A stretch of 64,000 nt of DNA, taken from positions 124,001-188,000 of the forward strand of contig NZ_JAHRED010000002.1 of the NCBI RefSeq assembly GCF_019084045.1, written 5' to 3'. Shown one piece after another: positions 20,026-28,746 of this stretch. The notes beneath the pieces are model-generated. The model was not told the DNA's origin and did no database searches. It saw nothing but the letters and a program-made list of their open reading frames with translations. Source of the DNA: Paeniglutamicibacter quisquiliarum (GTDB lineage: Bacteria; Actinomycetota; Actinomycetes; Actinomycetales; Micrococcaceae). The position numbers were made by a program, and so were the translations under genes. Positions within the stretch are counted from its first letter, which is position 1. Each line of letters opens with the position of its first letter.

Positions 20026-21345
20026 ATGAGCCAGAACATTGACGCATCGCTGAATCTTACCGACGTAGCAGGTCCCGCCGACGGCATCGCGGCCGCCACG
20101 GTGGCCGTGGGCAAGCTCGCCGACCGGGCCCGGTCCGCCTCGCGCGTGCTGGCCCGCGCCGACCGCAACTGGAAGGACCGGGCGCTGCTGGCCATTGCCG
20201 CGTCGCTGGATGCCAACCGCGCCGCCGTCATCAAGGCCAACGCCAAGGACATTGCCGCGGGCCGCGCCAACGGCACCTCCGACGCGCTGCTGGACCGGCT
20301 CAAGCTCAACGACGCGCGCGTGGACGCGCTGATCGCCGCGCTCGAGGAACTGGCCGGGCTGCCGGACCCCGTGGGCACCGTGCTGCGCGGCCAGACCCTG
20401 CCCAACGGGCTGCGGCTGCGCCAGGTCCACGTCCCGATGGGCGTCATCGGCGCGATCTACGAGGCCCGCCCCAACGTCACCGTCGACATCGCCGGGCTGG
20501 CCCTGAAGAGCGGCAACGCGGTGCTGCTGCGCGGGGGAAGCGCCGCGGCGCACTCCAACGTGGCATTGCTGGCGCTGATCCGCGACGCCCTGGAATCCGT
20601 GGGTCTGCCGGCCGACGCCGTGGCCTCGGTCGACGCCTGGGGACGCGACGGCGCCGACGCGATGATGGGTGCGCGCGGGAAGATCGACGTGCTGATTCCC
20701 CGCGGCGGCCGCGAGCTGATCCAGCGCGTGGTCACCACCGCCAGCGTCCCGGTCATCGAGACCGGCGAGGGCAACGTGCACATCTACCTCGACGAATCGG
20801 CCGACGCCGCGATGGCGGTGCCGATCCTGCTCAACGCCAAGACCCAGCGCCCCTCGGTGTGCAACACCGTGGAGACGCTGCTGCTCAACGCGAACGCCAA
20901 GGCCTCCGGCGAGGTCCTCGCGGCCCTGCACAAGGCCGGGGTGCGCCTGCACGTCGACGCCCGCGCCAAGGCGCTTGCCGGCGCGACACCCACCGTCGAC
21001 GCGGTCGAGGCGGACTGGGACACCGAGTACATGGACCTTGACCTGGCCGTTGCCGTGGTCGATGACCTGGGCGGCGCCATCAAGCACATCCGGGCGCACA
21101 GCACCGGGCACACCGAGGCAATCCTGACCAACAATCTCTCGCACGCCGAGCGCTTCATTGCCGAGGTCGATTCGGCCGCGGTGATCGTCAACGCCTCCAC
21201 CCGCTTCACCGACGGCGGGCAGCTGGGCCTGGGGGCGGAGGTCGGCATTTCCACGCAGAAGATGCATGCGCGCGGTCCCATGGGCCTGCGCGAGCTCACC
21301 ACCACCAAGTGGATTGTGCAGGGCGATGGGCATGTTCGTTCGTAG
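20026..21345 (+). CDS. proA: Glutamate-5-semialdehyde dehydrogenase (gamma-glutamyl phosphate reductase)
   Basis: The 439-residue enzyme reduces gamma-glutamyl phosphate with NADPH, the second step to proline. It shows the ProA signature (MGVIGAIYEARPNVTVDIA), the KSGNAVLLRGGS segment, and the catalytic-cysteine region NAKTQRPSVCNTVETLL near residue 285. C-terminal STRFTDGGQLGLGAEVGIS is also typical. I chose ATG 20026 over the upstream 19975 because of the -10 box between them. Confidence 0.97.
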   Translation: MSQNIDASLNLTDVAGPADGIAAATVAVGKLADRARSASRVLARADRNWKDRALLAIAASLDANRAAVIKANAKDIAAGRANGTSDALLDRLKLNDARVDALIAALEELAGLPDPVGTVLRGQTLPNGLRLRQVHVPMGVIGAIYEARPNVTVDIAGLALKSGNAVLLRGGSAAAHSNVALLALIRDALESVGLPADAVASVDAWGRDGADAMMGARGKIDVLIPRGGRELIQRVVTTASVPVIETGEGNVHIYLDESADAAMAVPILLNAKTQRPSVCNTVETLLLNANAKASGEVLAALHKAGVRLHVDARAKALAGATPTVDAVEADWDTEYMDLDLAVAVVDDLGGAIKHIRAHSTGHTEAILTNNLSHAERFIAEVDSAAVIVNASTRFTDGGQLGLGAEVGISTQKMHARGPMGLRELTTTKWIVQGDGHVRS

Positions 21346-21362
21346 CCGCGTGCCAAGGTGGG

Positions 21363-21368
21363 TACGAT
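21363..21368 (+). promoter_or_regulatory. Possible -10 element upstream of the small membrane protein
   Basis: TACGAT lies 80 bases before the ATG at 21449, downstream of the proA stop. Confidence 0.3.
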
Positions 21369-21448
21369 AGAGGCTAACGAGTCATAAAAGATACAACACA
21401 GTGCCGCCCACGCATGTGCGCGTCCGGCACGCAACAACCTGGAGAAAC

Positions 21449-21673
21449 ATGTTTACCCAGTCCCTGAACGCGGCCCTCGCCGCTTCCGAAAACGCCGGTG
21501 GCGGCATGTCCACCGAAACGCAGGCACTGATTGTCGGCGGCGGCATCTTCCTGCTCTTCATGGTGATGCTGCTGATCACGATGTCCTACTCCAACGTCGG
21601 CAACCGCCACCAGGTCAAGCCGGAGCCCGAGGACACGCACCGCACGCACACCAACAAGCACGGCCATCACTAG
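21449..21673 (+). CDS. Small single-span membrane protein between proA and nadD
   Basis: The 74-residue protein has a central hydrophobic segment (about 25-48) and a His-rich tail ending [12 protein letters not shown] precedes ATG 21449 by four bases. A small protein like this at the proA-nadD junction is known in related genomes but has no assigned role. The His-rich tail might bind metal, which is inference only. Confidence 0.7.
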   Translation: MFTQSLNAALAASENAGGGMSTETQALIVGGGIFLLFMVMLLITMSYSNVGNRHQVKPEPEDTHRTHTNKHGHH

Positions 21674-21719
21674 CCGTCTGACGGCCGAACGAACGGACCG
21701 CCCATTTCGCCTGGGCGTC

Positions 21720-22307
21720 ATGGGCGGCACGTTCGATCCGATCCACCACGGCCACCTGGTGGCCGCCAGCGAAGTTGCAGCGGTCTTCGACCTGGACGAA
21801 GTCGTGTTCGTGCCCACCGGGGAACCCTGGCAGAAGCTGGACCGCGACGTGGCCCCGGCCGAACATCGCTACCTGATGACGGTGATCGCCACGGCGGCGA
21901 ATCCCCGATTCACCGTGAGCCGGGTGGACATCGACCGTCCCGGCCCCACGTACACGATCGATACGCTGCGGGACCTGCGCGCGCAGCGTCCGGACGCCGA
22001 GTTGTTCTTCATCACCGGCGCGGACGCCATGGCCCAGATCCTGGGCTGGAAGGACGCCGAGGAGCTCTGGCAGCTGGCGCACTTCGTGGGGGTCACCAGG
22101 CCCGGCCACGAGCTGCCGGTGCTTGACCGCAACGACGTTTCGTTGATGGAGGTCCCGGCCATGGCGATTTCCTCGACTGATTGCCGGGAACGGGTGCGGA
22201 CCGGACATCCGGTGTGGTACCTGGTGCCGGACGGCGTGGTGCAATACATCGCCAAGTACAAGCTGTACAACGACAAGAACAACGCAGTAAGCAACGGCCA
22301 GGTATAG
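21720..22307 (+). CDS. nadD: Nicotinate-nucleotide adenylyltransferase
   Basis: The protein (195 residues from ATG 21720) has the nucleotidyltransferase motif [12 protein letters not shown], then FVPTG(E)PWQK and, near the C-terminus, [10 protein letters not shown] (the ISSTxxR motif). It joins nicotinate mononucleotide and ATP in NAD synthesis. The ATG begins exactly at the motif, so the first beta strand (RLGV, encoded just upstream in frame) would be missing. The open frame extends back to 21666 but holds no ATG, GTG or TTG. The true start may be a non-canonical codon; see the finding. Confidence 0.93.
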   Translation: MGGTFDPIHHGHLVAASEVAAVFDLDEVVFVPTGEPWQKLDRDVAPAEHRYLMTVIATAANPRFTVSRVDIDRPGPTYTIDTLRDLRAQRPDAELFFITGADAMAQILGWKDAEELWQLAHFVGVTRPGHELPVLDRNDVSLMEVPAMAISSTDCRERVRTGHPVWYLVPDGVVQYIAKYKLYNDKNNAVSNGQV

Positions 22308-22319
22308 AGACGGCCGGGA

Positions 22320-23915
22320 ATGGACAAGATGAGCGACGAGACCGGGCCCGCGCTCAGCAGGCGAGCCCTGCGGGAGCAGCGACGTGCCGAGGCCGAAGCC
22401 CAGCTTGCCCAAGAGCAGGCGCAGGGCCAGGCGCCCGCGACCCCCGCCGGCAAGCCGGCCAACGCCAAGCCTTCCGTGCCCGCTCCCGCCGCTCCGGCTG
22501 CAAAGACCCCGCCGGCGCCCAAGGCGCCCGCACCCGCGGCAAAGACGCCTGCTCCCGGGACCAAGACCCCAGCACCCGCGGCGAAGAGCCCGGCTCCGGC
22601 CGCCAAGCCGGCAGCCCCGGCCGCACCTGCGCCCGCCGCCAAGTCAGCGCCGCAAGCCGATGAGCCCGTGCGCAGCCGCCGCGCCGCCGCCGGCGTGGTG
22701 GACGCCGTGTCCCAGCGCACCGAACGCACCTCGCTACAGCGTGCCCGCGACCGCGAGGCACTGCGTACCCGCCGCCGGCTGGAACAGGAAGTCTCCGAGC
22801 TTTCCCCCAAGGATCCGTCTCCAGCCGACGACCCCGCACCGCTGACGCGCAAGCAGATGCGCCTGCAGGCGCTCAGCACCGCCAAGGAGGCAGGCTCCGG
22901 CGCCGAACCGGGCCCGGCCAAGGCCCCTGCACAGCCCCAAGCCAGTGCAATGGCCAAGCCTGCTGCATCCAAGCCAGAGGACGCCAAGCCCGCTGCCGCA
23001 GCGAAGGCTCCCGCCAAGCCGCGTGTTGATCCCGCGGCGCAGGCACCCGGTGCCGTGGCACCCCAGATGAGCGTCGAAGAGGCCTTGGCGCTGCGCCGGC
23101 GCTCCGGCGGGGCGGCCCCGAGCGAGCCGCTGCTGATCCAGCCCGAGGAAGACCTGGCCGACGTGGACCTGGAGGTCCTGGCCCAGCAACGCGAACTTGC
23201 CGCCCGTGCGGCCATCATTTCCCGCCGCGCCGCCGAACGCCAGCGCATGCAGGAAGAAAACAGCCAGCGTGCCGGCGCCCGCCGCTCCGACCCCTTTACC
23301 GGGGCGATGAACCACCTGCGCGAAGAGGACATCGAGAAGAAGCTGGTCAACACCGGCATCACCGGTCCGCTGACGCGCGGCTACAACATTGCCATGACCG
23401 ACCAGGGCACCATCGTCGAGAATCGGCAAACCCCCGCGGCTCCGGCCACCAAGACTCCGGCATCGGCGCCCCGCGCGCCGAAGCCGACGACCCCGGCAGC
23501 GAAAGCCCCGGCGGTCACACCTGCGCACAAGCCAAAGGCTGCTACTCCGGCCCAGGCACCGGCTCGCGACTCCACGTCTCCCGCCGCTTCACAAGCTGCC
23601 GCAGCAGCACCGGCACGGACGGCGGCGGCCAGGCCCGCTGCCTCCGCACCCGCCGGCCCCAAGGCCCCCGTGGCCCCGGGCGCCGGCAAGGCAGGGCAAG
23701 CACCCGATACCAAGGATGCCCCCGCCGAAAATGGTGGGTCTTCGGTGGCTCGCCCACCCGTGCGTGCCGTTCGCGCGCAGGGGCTTGAGCCACTGGATGT
23801 GCAGACCGCCGGAATGCGCCGTGCCAACAACATGTACTTGATGGTCATCGCGGCTTTGTCCGTTGGAGGCGCGGCACTTGTTGCCGGTCTCATTATGTTC
23901 CTGAACTCAAACTAG
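22320..23915 (+). CDS. Large Ala/Pro/Lys-rich protein with C-terminal membrane anchor
   Basis: This 531-residue protein is dominated by low-complexity Ala-Pro-Lys repeats (about 40-125 and 370-480). Between them are charged, probably helical segments: RTSLQRARDREALRTRRRLEQE near 145 and QQRELAARAAIISRRAAERQRM near 300. A single hydrophobic segment (about 508-528) ends the protein, which suggests a tail-anchored cytoplasmic protein. No enzymatic motif is visible. It sits 12 bases after nadD and 39 before rsfS, in an operon-like array. The repeats resemble those of histone-like or cell-envelope linker proteins, but no function can be given. Confidence 0.8.
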   Translation: MDKMSDETGPALSRRALREQRRAEAEAQLAQEQAQGQAPATPAGKPANAKPSVPAPAAPAAKTPPAPKAPAPAAKTPAPGTKTPAPAAKSPAPAAKPAAPAAPAPAAKSAPQADEPVRSRRAAAGVVDAVSQRTERTSLQRARDREALRTRRRLEQEVSELSPKDPSPADDPAPLTRKQMRLQALSTAKEAGSGAEPGPAKAPAQPQASAMAKPAASKPEDAKPAAAAKAPAKPRVDPAAQAPGAVAPQMSVEEALALRRRSGGAAPSEPLLIQPEEDLADVDLEVLAQQRELAARAAIISRRAAERQRMQEENSQRAGARRSDPFTGAMNHLREEDIEKKLVNTGITGPLTRGYNIAMTDQGTIVENRQTPAAPATKTPASAPRAPKPTTPAAKAPAVTPAHKPKAATPAQAPARDSTSPAASQAAAAAPARTAAARPAASAPAGPKAPVAPGAGKAGQAPDTKDAPAENGGSSVARPPVRAVRAQGLEPLDVQTAGMRRANNMYLMVIAALSVGGAALVAGLIMFLNSN

Positions 23916-23954
23916 CGCCCACCGCGTCGCACCCAATTTCTCAAGGAGAACCCC

Positions 23955-24368
23955 ATGAGCGCCCACGAACATTCCATCGACCTGGTGCAGACCGCTGCCC
24001 TCGCCGCTGCCGAGAAGCAGGCTGAAAACCTGGTCGCATTGGACGTTTCCGAACGCCTCGGTGTCACCGATGCGTTCCTGATCGCCTCGGCCGCTTCCGA
24101 GCGCCAGGTCAATTCCATTGTTGACGAGATCGAAGACAAGCTCGCCGAGAAGTTCGAGATCCGTCCGGTTCGCCGCGAGGGTCGCGGCCAGGGCCGCTGG
24201 GTCCTGCTCGACTACGCGGATGTCGTCATCCACGTCCAGCACAACGAGGACCGCGTTTTCTACGCCTTGGAGCGCCTCTGGGGCGACTGCCCGGTCATCG
24301 AACTGCCGACCACGGGCGAGCCGGCCACCGACATGTCGCACGTCGAAACGCTCCCGGATTCGCTCTAG
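23955..24368 (+). CDS. rsfS: Ribosomal silencing factor RsfS
   Basis: The 137-residue protein binds L14 on the large subunit and blocks subunit joining during starvation. It shows the RsfS/Iojap core: NLVALDVSERLGVTDAFLIASAASERQV, then GRWVLLDYADVVIHVQHNEDRVFYALERLWGD in two blocks. AAGGAG lies 7 bases before the ATG. The nadD-linked position is conserved in Actinobacteria. Confidence 0.96.
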   Translation: MSAHEHSIDLVQTAALAAAEKQAENLVALDVSERLGVTDAFLIASAASERQVNSIVDEIEDKLAEKFEIRPVRREGRGQGRWVLLDYADVVIHVQHNEDRVFYALERLWGDCPVIELPTTGEPATDMSHVETLPDSL

Positions 24369-24440
24369 GTCCCTCGATTTGCGCCACACGTTTTGTGTGG
24401 CCTATGATGGTTGAGTTGCCCGCAAGGGCGGCTCTCATTT

Positions 24441-24516
24441 GGGGGTATGGCGCAGTTGGTAGCGCGTCTGCATGGCATGCAGAAGGTCAGGGGTTCGAAT
24501 CCCCTTACCTCCACCA
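24441..24516 (+). tRNA. tRNA-Ala (GGC)
   Basis: The cloverleaf is complete: acceptor GGGGGTA with TACCTCC, D-arm GCGC...GCGC, anticodon stem TCTGC/GCAGA around ATGGCAT with anticodon GGC, and T-arm AGGGG/CCCCT with TTCGAAT. CCA is encoded. A small hairpin (24384-24400) lies just upstream. Confidence 0.97.
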
Positions 24517-24530
24517 AAATGTATGAATGA

Positions 24531-24562
24531 AAAGGTCCCCGGCTTCGGCCGGGGACCTTTTT
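24531..24562 (+). terminator. Terminator after tRNA-Ala
   Basis: A perfect 13-bp stem with a TTCG tetraloop, AAAGGTCCCCGGC against GCCGGGGACCTTT, is followed by TT. Confidence 0.92.
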
Positions 24563-24727
24563 GCTTGCCCAAGGCCCTGTCTTCGCGGCCCCGGTTCCGG
24601 GCCCGGAAGCGGGAAGATGGCCCCGAGCGTAGCCGGGTCGCGTGCGGAGAAGGCCCTTCGTTTTCTGTGGATGGTGCGGGGCCTCGCATGTGCTCGCCTT
24701 TGTGAAAGGGACGACAAGTCCCAGGCA

Positions 24728-24756
24728 TTGTGAATAACGGTACAAGTCTGTAAGTT
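24728..24756 (+). promoter_or_regulatory. Promoter of the SatD-like gene (leaderless)
   Basis: TTGTGA (24728-24733) and TAAGTT (24751-24756) have a 17-base spacer, and the ATG follows 6 bases later, so the transcript should start at the start codon. Confidence 0.6.
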
Positions 24757-24762
24757 TGTGTC

Positions 24763-25368
24763 ATGATTGTCATCACCATAGACCAGCGTAGGTCCCGCTC
24801 GGGGCCGGACAAGGTCGAGTCCCTGCTGCGCCGACTGGACGGCGAGTACAACGCGGTGCGGGGATTCGAGAGAACCGCGGGCGATGAGCTGCAGGGAGTG
24901 CTCGACGACGGTGCCATGGCCGTTGCCTTGGCCCTGGACGTCGCACACACGGGGGAGTGGAGCGTAGGAATCGGGGTGGGGTCGGTGCAGACCCCGATGC
25001 CCCGGGAAACGCGGGCGGGACGAGGGCAGGCCTTTGAGTATGCGCGGGATTCGGTCGAGCGGGCAAAGAACTCAAGTGGCGCCCTGGCGCTGTCGGGCCC
25101 CGGGCCGGAAGCGGAGCGGATCGAGGCCGAACTGCAGCTCCTCGCGCTGGTCAACGCGCGACGAACCAAAACGTCGGCCGAGGCCGGCACACTGGTGTCA
25201 CAGGGCCTGACCCAGCAGCAGGTCGCTGCACGCCTGGAGATCACGCAGCAGGCCGTTTCGGCGCGCCTGGCCTCGGGGCTCTGGTACGAGACCGCCAGGC
25301 TCACCGATCTGGCGGGTCGGGCGCTGGCAGACTATTCGATGACGATGGAAGGCGGGCAGGGTTCATGA
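24763..25368 (+). CDS. SatD-like protein with C-terminal helix-turn-helix
   Basis: This 201-residue protein has an N-terminal domain resembling SatD proteins: a beta strand IVITIDQRRSR, then FERTAGDELQGVLDD (the GDExQ motif) and VGIGVGSVQTP. A C-terminal segment (about 145-185, VSQGLTQQQVAARLEITQQAVSARL) is a clear helix-turn-helix. SatD-type proteins are linked to acid and other stress responses; their biochemistry is not known. It overlaps the next membrane protein gene by four bases, suggesting a functional pair. Confidence 0.72.
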   Translation: MIVITIDQRRSRSGPDKVESLLRRLDGEYNAVRGFERTAGDELQGVLDDGAMAVALALDVAHTGEWSVGIGVGSVQTPMPRETRAGRGQAFEYARDSVERAKNSSGALALSGPGPEAERIEAELQLLALVNARRTKTSAEAGTLVSQGLTQQQVAARLEITQQAVSARLASGLWYETARLTDLAGRALADYSMTMEGGQGS

Positions 25369-25913
25369 GCTGGATTGCCTGGGCATTGCTGGTCAGTGTT
25401 ATTCCGTTGGGCACCCCTAGATACTTCGCGGATTCCGGCTTTCGCTGGCCGTTGAAGCAGTCGACCGCCAGCTACCTGCTCGTGGCCGTGCTTGGCCTGG
25501 CAGGTCTCGCCGCTGCGATCGGCGACCACCTTCCCGCCGCATCCTCCATCCCGCATGAACTTGTGGTCGTGGCAAGCGTTGCGGCCGCAACCCTGGGTGG
25601 GGGCCCGGTCACCGAAACGGTCTTCCGGCTTGCGGCCTTCAAAAGGGCCGCCGGGGACGACGCTTCCGATGATGTGGAGCCGAGCCCGCTGCGCGGAGGC
25701 ATGTGGATCGGGTTGTTGGAACGCGCGGCAATAGCCTCGACCCTGTGGGCCTCCTGGCCGGAGGGCCTGGCAGTGGTTCTGGCGGTGAAGGGTCTGGGGC
25801 GATTTTCCGAGCTTAAGCAACACGCGGCCGCGGAGCAGTTCATTCTGGGAACCTTCGTCAGCGTTTTGTGGGCATGCGCGGCAGTTGGAGTGGGCCGGAT
25901 CATCAGTCTCTAG
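25365..25913 (+). CDS. Membrane protein partnered with the SatD-like protein
   Basis: The 182-residue protein has four or five hydrophobic segments (about 3-18, 33-52, 62-80, 117-145, 160-180). Between them, RGGMWIGLLERAAIAS and VKGLGRFSEL.....AEQFILGT are the most motif-like parts. Its start overlaps the upstream stop (ATGA). I do not recognise an enzyme or transporter. The coupling suggests it acts with the SatD-like protein at the membrane. Confidence 0.75.
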   Translation: MSWIAWALLVSVIPLGTPRYFADSGFRWPLKQSTASYLLVAVLGLAGLAAAIGDHLPAASSIPHELVVVASVAAATLGGGPVTETVFRLAAFKRAAGDDASDDVEPSPLRGGMWIGLLERAAIASTLWASWPEGLAVVLAVKGLGRFSELKQHAAAEQFILGTFVSVLWACAAVGVGRIISL

Positions 25914-25981
25914 GCCAGGGACCGCGGGGATGTACTGCCGCGTGGCGTTTACGGCCAGGCGGACGAGTTCTGCGGTCGTAC

Positions 25982-25987
25982 TAGAAT
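25982..25987 (+). promoter_or_regulatory. -10 element of the PhnA-like gene (leaderless)
   Basis: TAGAAT ends 7 bases before ATG 25995; no ribosome binding site is seen. Confidence 0.55.
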
Positions 25988-25994
25988 GATGGGC

Positions 25995-26345
25995 ATGAGT
26001 GACGTATTGCCATCGTGCCCGCAGTGTTCAAGCCCCTATACATATGAAATGGGCGCCCTGCTGGTTTGCCCCGAGTGCGCCCACGAATGGTCGGCCGAAG
26101 CCGACGCAGTGGACGAGCCGAAGGAAGCCGTTATCAAGGATTCCGTCGGCAAGGTGCTTTCCGACGGCGATACCGTCACCATCGTCAAGGACCTGAAAGT
26201 CAAGGGGCAAGCCCAGTCCATCAAGGTCGGCACCAAGGTGCGCAACATCCGTCTGGTCAACGGCGTCGACGGCCACGACATCGACTGCAAGGTCGATGGG
26301 TTCGGGCCCATGCAGCTCAAGTCTTCCGTCGTAAAAAAGGTCTAA
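25995..26345 (+). CDS. phnA: PhnA/YjdM family zinc-ribbon protein
   Basis: This 116-residue protein starts with a zinc ribbon, [21 protein letters not shown], with two CxxC pairs near residues 7 and 27. The conserved PhnA domain follows, with [23 protein letters not shown] and the C-terminal [21 protein letters not shown]. It is found with phosphonate genes in E. coli, but its role remains unclear. The start may instead be ATG 25986. It is monocistronic and ends at a strong terminator. Confidence 0.93.
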   Translation: MSDVLPSCPQCSSPYTYEMGALLVCPECAHEWSAEADAVDEPKEAVIKDSVGKVLSDGDTVTIVKDLKVKGQAQSIKVGTKVRNIRLVNGVDGHDIDCKVDGFGPMQLKSSVVKKV

Positions 26346-26368
26346 TACGCCGCATTCAGCCATTGGCC

Positions 26369-26403
26369 AAGCGCCACCTCTCCTGAAGGAGGGGTGGCGC
26401 TTT
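26369..26403 (+). terminator. Terminator after phnA
   Basis: AAGCGCCACC...GGTGGCGCTT, with an inner CTCC/GGAG, forms a long stem followed by TTCG-TTT. Confidence 0.85.
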
Positions 26404-26761
26404 CGTTTGGGCCGCAGGTGAACCTGGCGACCGGTCATGAATTTGATATCGCTGAGCAAATCGGAAAGCACGACGGCAATACCCCGAGGCGTCTTGGTGC
26501 TCGCGAGCTCCGCCGCGAATCAGGCCAGTGGAGTTGCCGGCGCATCTTCCCCTGCGGCGGCCAGGTCGGTAATCCTTAAAAGCACCCCCGTCTTGTTGGC
26601 CACGGAGTTGTGGATCGACTGGATCGCGGCGCCGCGTTCGCGGGCCGGGACATTGGGTTTGTCTGCATGATGGGAATCCGTGAGAAGGCATAGAGCTCCA
26701 GTGACTGGAAGCGTATCGTAGCGACACAGCGACCAAGGCTTCAGGCAATGAGGAGACCGCC
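26404..26761. other. Gene-poor stretch with possible decayed coding sequence
   Basis: There is no intact gene. On the minus strand, one frame from about 26690 down to about 26520 reads a protein-like stretch, including ARERGAAIQSIHNSVANKTG, to a TGA. It then continues in the same frame through LASTKTPRGIAVVLSDLL. No start codon with a ribosome binding site is evident. It may be a remnant; I cannot name a family. Confidence 0.25.
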
Positions 26762-27880
26762 ATGAAAAGCCGACGACAGAATCACTTCACCATCATCATT
26801 GGAGCTGGCCACTGCGGATTGGCCATGGCCCACGAATTGGCGGTGAAAGGTGAAGAATTCGTGGTGCTTGAAGCAGGGCAGACTCCGGGGAACAGCTGGA
26901 GTTCCCGGTGGGAATCCTTGGAATTGTTCACACCTGCGGAACATGACGGGTTGCCCGGCAAGAGGTTTCCGGCAGCACGCGGAACATTTCCCACCGCCAG
27001 GGCCGTTTCAGAGTACTTGCGGACGTACGCCGCGTCCTTCCAGCTGCCGATCCAGACCTCGACAACAGCCCGCCGACTGGAAATGGGCCCCGGCGGCGGA
27101 TTCCGCGTACGAACCGATAGGGGAGTGTTCGAGGCCAGCCGGGTGGTAGTGGCCACGGGCGTGCAGCAAATGCCCCGGATTCCTCCGCTTTCGAAACAAA
27201 TCTCCGCAGATGCAATGCAACTGCATTCGAGCGAATACCGGAACCCTGCCCAGATCCCGGATGGCCCCGTGGCAGTGGTTGGATTCGGGACGTCCGGTGC
27301 CCAAATCGCCTGCGAGCTGGCTCCTGGCCACCGGGTCACCATTTCCGGAAGGCCCACACCCCACGTCCCGGAAGCACTCATTCGCTACGCCCCCGCGCTG
27401 TATTGGCTCCTGGTCCATAGGCTGTTGACGCGATCGACTCCGGCTGGCCGGAAGGTCGCCCAGCGGATCCACAATCGAGGTGCACCGCTGATCCGGGTGT
27501 CCACCCAGGACGTTGCAGCCGCAGGCGTAGCCGCTGTCGGGAGAATCGAAGCGGTGCGCGATGGGGTGATGACGACCCAGGACGGGACCCCGGTCGAGGC
27601 GTCCACGATCATATGGGCCACGGGATACCGCCCGGACTATTCATGGATCGAGGGGCTCGGGACGGATGGGAACGGCTATCCATTCCACCGCCGGGGCGTC
27701 AGTACCGAGTTTCCCGGATTGGGGTTTCTCGGCATTCCCTTCCAGTATGGCCTGACCTCCGGCATCATCGGCGGGGCCGGTCGCGATGCGCGCCATCTGG
27801 CGCGTCGGTTGGATCCCGCCCCTGCGGTTGCGGCCAAAATGGGGTTCGTGCCGGATCCGGGAGGGACGGCGAACGGGTAA
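26762..27880 (+). CDS. CzcO-like FAD/NAD(P)-binding flavoprotein (putative monooxygenase)
   Basis: The 372-residue flavoprotein has an N-terminal FAD site IIGAGHCGLAMAHEL (near residue 12). A second Rossmann site, VAVVGFGTSGAQIACEL near 177, is for NAD(P), and a C-terminal IWATGYRPDYSWI (the ATG motif) is near 280. The layout matches CzcO-type or flavin-containing monooxygenase-like proteins, which often oxygenate thio or keto substrates or act in metal and redox stress. The substrate cannot be inferred. ATGAGGAG precedes the ATG at good distance. Confidence 0.85.
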   Translation: MKSRRQNHFTIIIGAGHCGLAMAHELAVKGEEFVVLEAGQTPGNSWSSRWESLELFTPAEHDGLPGKRFPAARGTFPTARAVSEYLRTYAASFQLPIQTSTTARRLEMGPGGGFRVRTDRGVFEASRVVVATGVQQMPRIPPLSKQISADAMQLHSSEYRNPAQIPDGPVAVVGFGTSGAQIACELAPGHRVTISGRPTPHVPEALIRYAPALYWLLVHRLLTRSTPAGRKVAQRIHNRGAPLIRVSTQDVAAAGVAAVGRIEAVRDGVMTTQDGTPVEASTIIWATGYRPDYSWIEGLGTDGNGYPFHRRGVSTEFPGLGFLGIPFQYGLTSGIIGGAGRDARHLARRLDPAPAVAAKMGFVPDPGGTANG

Positions 27881-27984
27881 GGCCGGGCCCTGTCGGGACA
27901 TGCTATCTTGGCGTTGGTGCACTGGCCATCCGAATGATGCGCCGTGCCTTCGACGCTCCTCATCGTGAAAGACTTTCCCCCTCC

Positions 27985-28746
27985 ATGACACAGCCGCTAA
28001 AATCCTCCAACCCTGCCGCCGCCCAGGCCAACTCCATCGACGATTTCAAGCAAAACCTTGCCTCTGTCAGGTCCCGGATCGATGCCGCGGCGCGAAAGGC
28101 CGGGCGGGACCCCGCCTCGATCCGGTTGTTGCCGGTTAGCAAGACCGTGCCGGAGGACCGCCTTCGCCTGGCTATTGCGGCGGGAATGGATTTTCTGGGG
28201 GAAAACAAGGTCCAGGAGGTGGCTCGAAAGGCGGAGCTCCTGGCCGACATTCCGGGACTGAAGTTCTCCGTCATTGGAAGCCTGCAAACCAACAAGGCAA
28301 AATTCGTGGCGAAGTATGCAGACGAATTCCAGGCGCTGGACAGCCTTCGCCAGGCGGAAGCCCTGCAGCGCCGGCTCGAAGTCGAGGATCGCCAGCTCGA
28401 TGTTTTTGTCCAAGTCAACACGTCCGACGAGGAAAGCAAGTCCGGTCTGGCCCCGGAAGACGTTCGGGAATTCGTGAACCAGCTGCCCCGGTTTGACCGG
28501 CTCCATGTCAAGGGCCTGATGACGCTCGCATTGTTCAGTGACGACAGCGAAGCGGTTCGCGCATGTTTCGTGCGACTGCGGGAACTCCGGGACTCACTGC
28601 GCGAAAGCGCGCCCGCCGGGATGTCCATCGAGGAACTGTCCATGGGCATGAGTGGCGACTTTGAGCTGGCCATTGCAGAGGGTGCGACTGTGGTGCGTGT
28701 AGGACAGGGAATCTTCGGCGCCCGGTCGCTGCCCGTCGCCGGCTAG
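27985..28746 (+). CDS. YggS/PROSC-family pyridoxal phosphate homeostasis protein
   Basis: The 253-residue single-domain PLP-binding protein shows the family motifs LLPVSKTVPEDRL (PLP lysine), FLGENKVQEV, FSVIGSLQTNKAKF and ELSMGMSGDFELAIAEGATVVRVGQGIFG. These proteins buffer PLP and affect amino acid pools. I chose ATG 27985 (MTQPLK); the frame is open further upstream over the end of the flavoprotein gene. The usual neighbours of YggS in Actinobacteria (ftsZ, sepF) are absent, so this is a second-copy-type location. Confidence 0.92.
   Translation: MTQPLKSSNPAAAQANSIDDFKQNLASVRSRIDAAARKAGRDPASIRLLPVSKTVPEDRLRLAIAAGMDFLGENKVQEVARKAELLADIPGLKFSVIGSLQTNKAKFVAKYADEFQALDSLRQAEALQRRLEVEDRQLDVFVQVNTSDEESKSGLAPEDVREFVNQLPRFDRLHVKGLMTLALFSDDSEAVRACFVRLRELRDSLRESAPAGMSIEELSMGMSGDFELAIAEGATVVRVGQGIFGARSLPVAG

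Noticed and set aside
22440-22640. Tandem DNA repeats in the Ala/Pro/Lys-rich gene
   Set aside because: The repetition follows from protein low complexity and varied codons; there is no regular unit suggesting CRISPR or satellite DNA.
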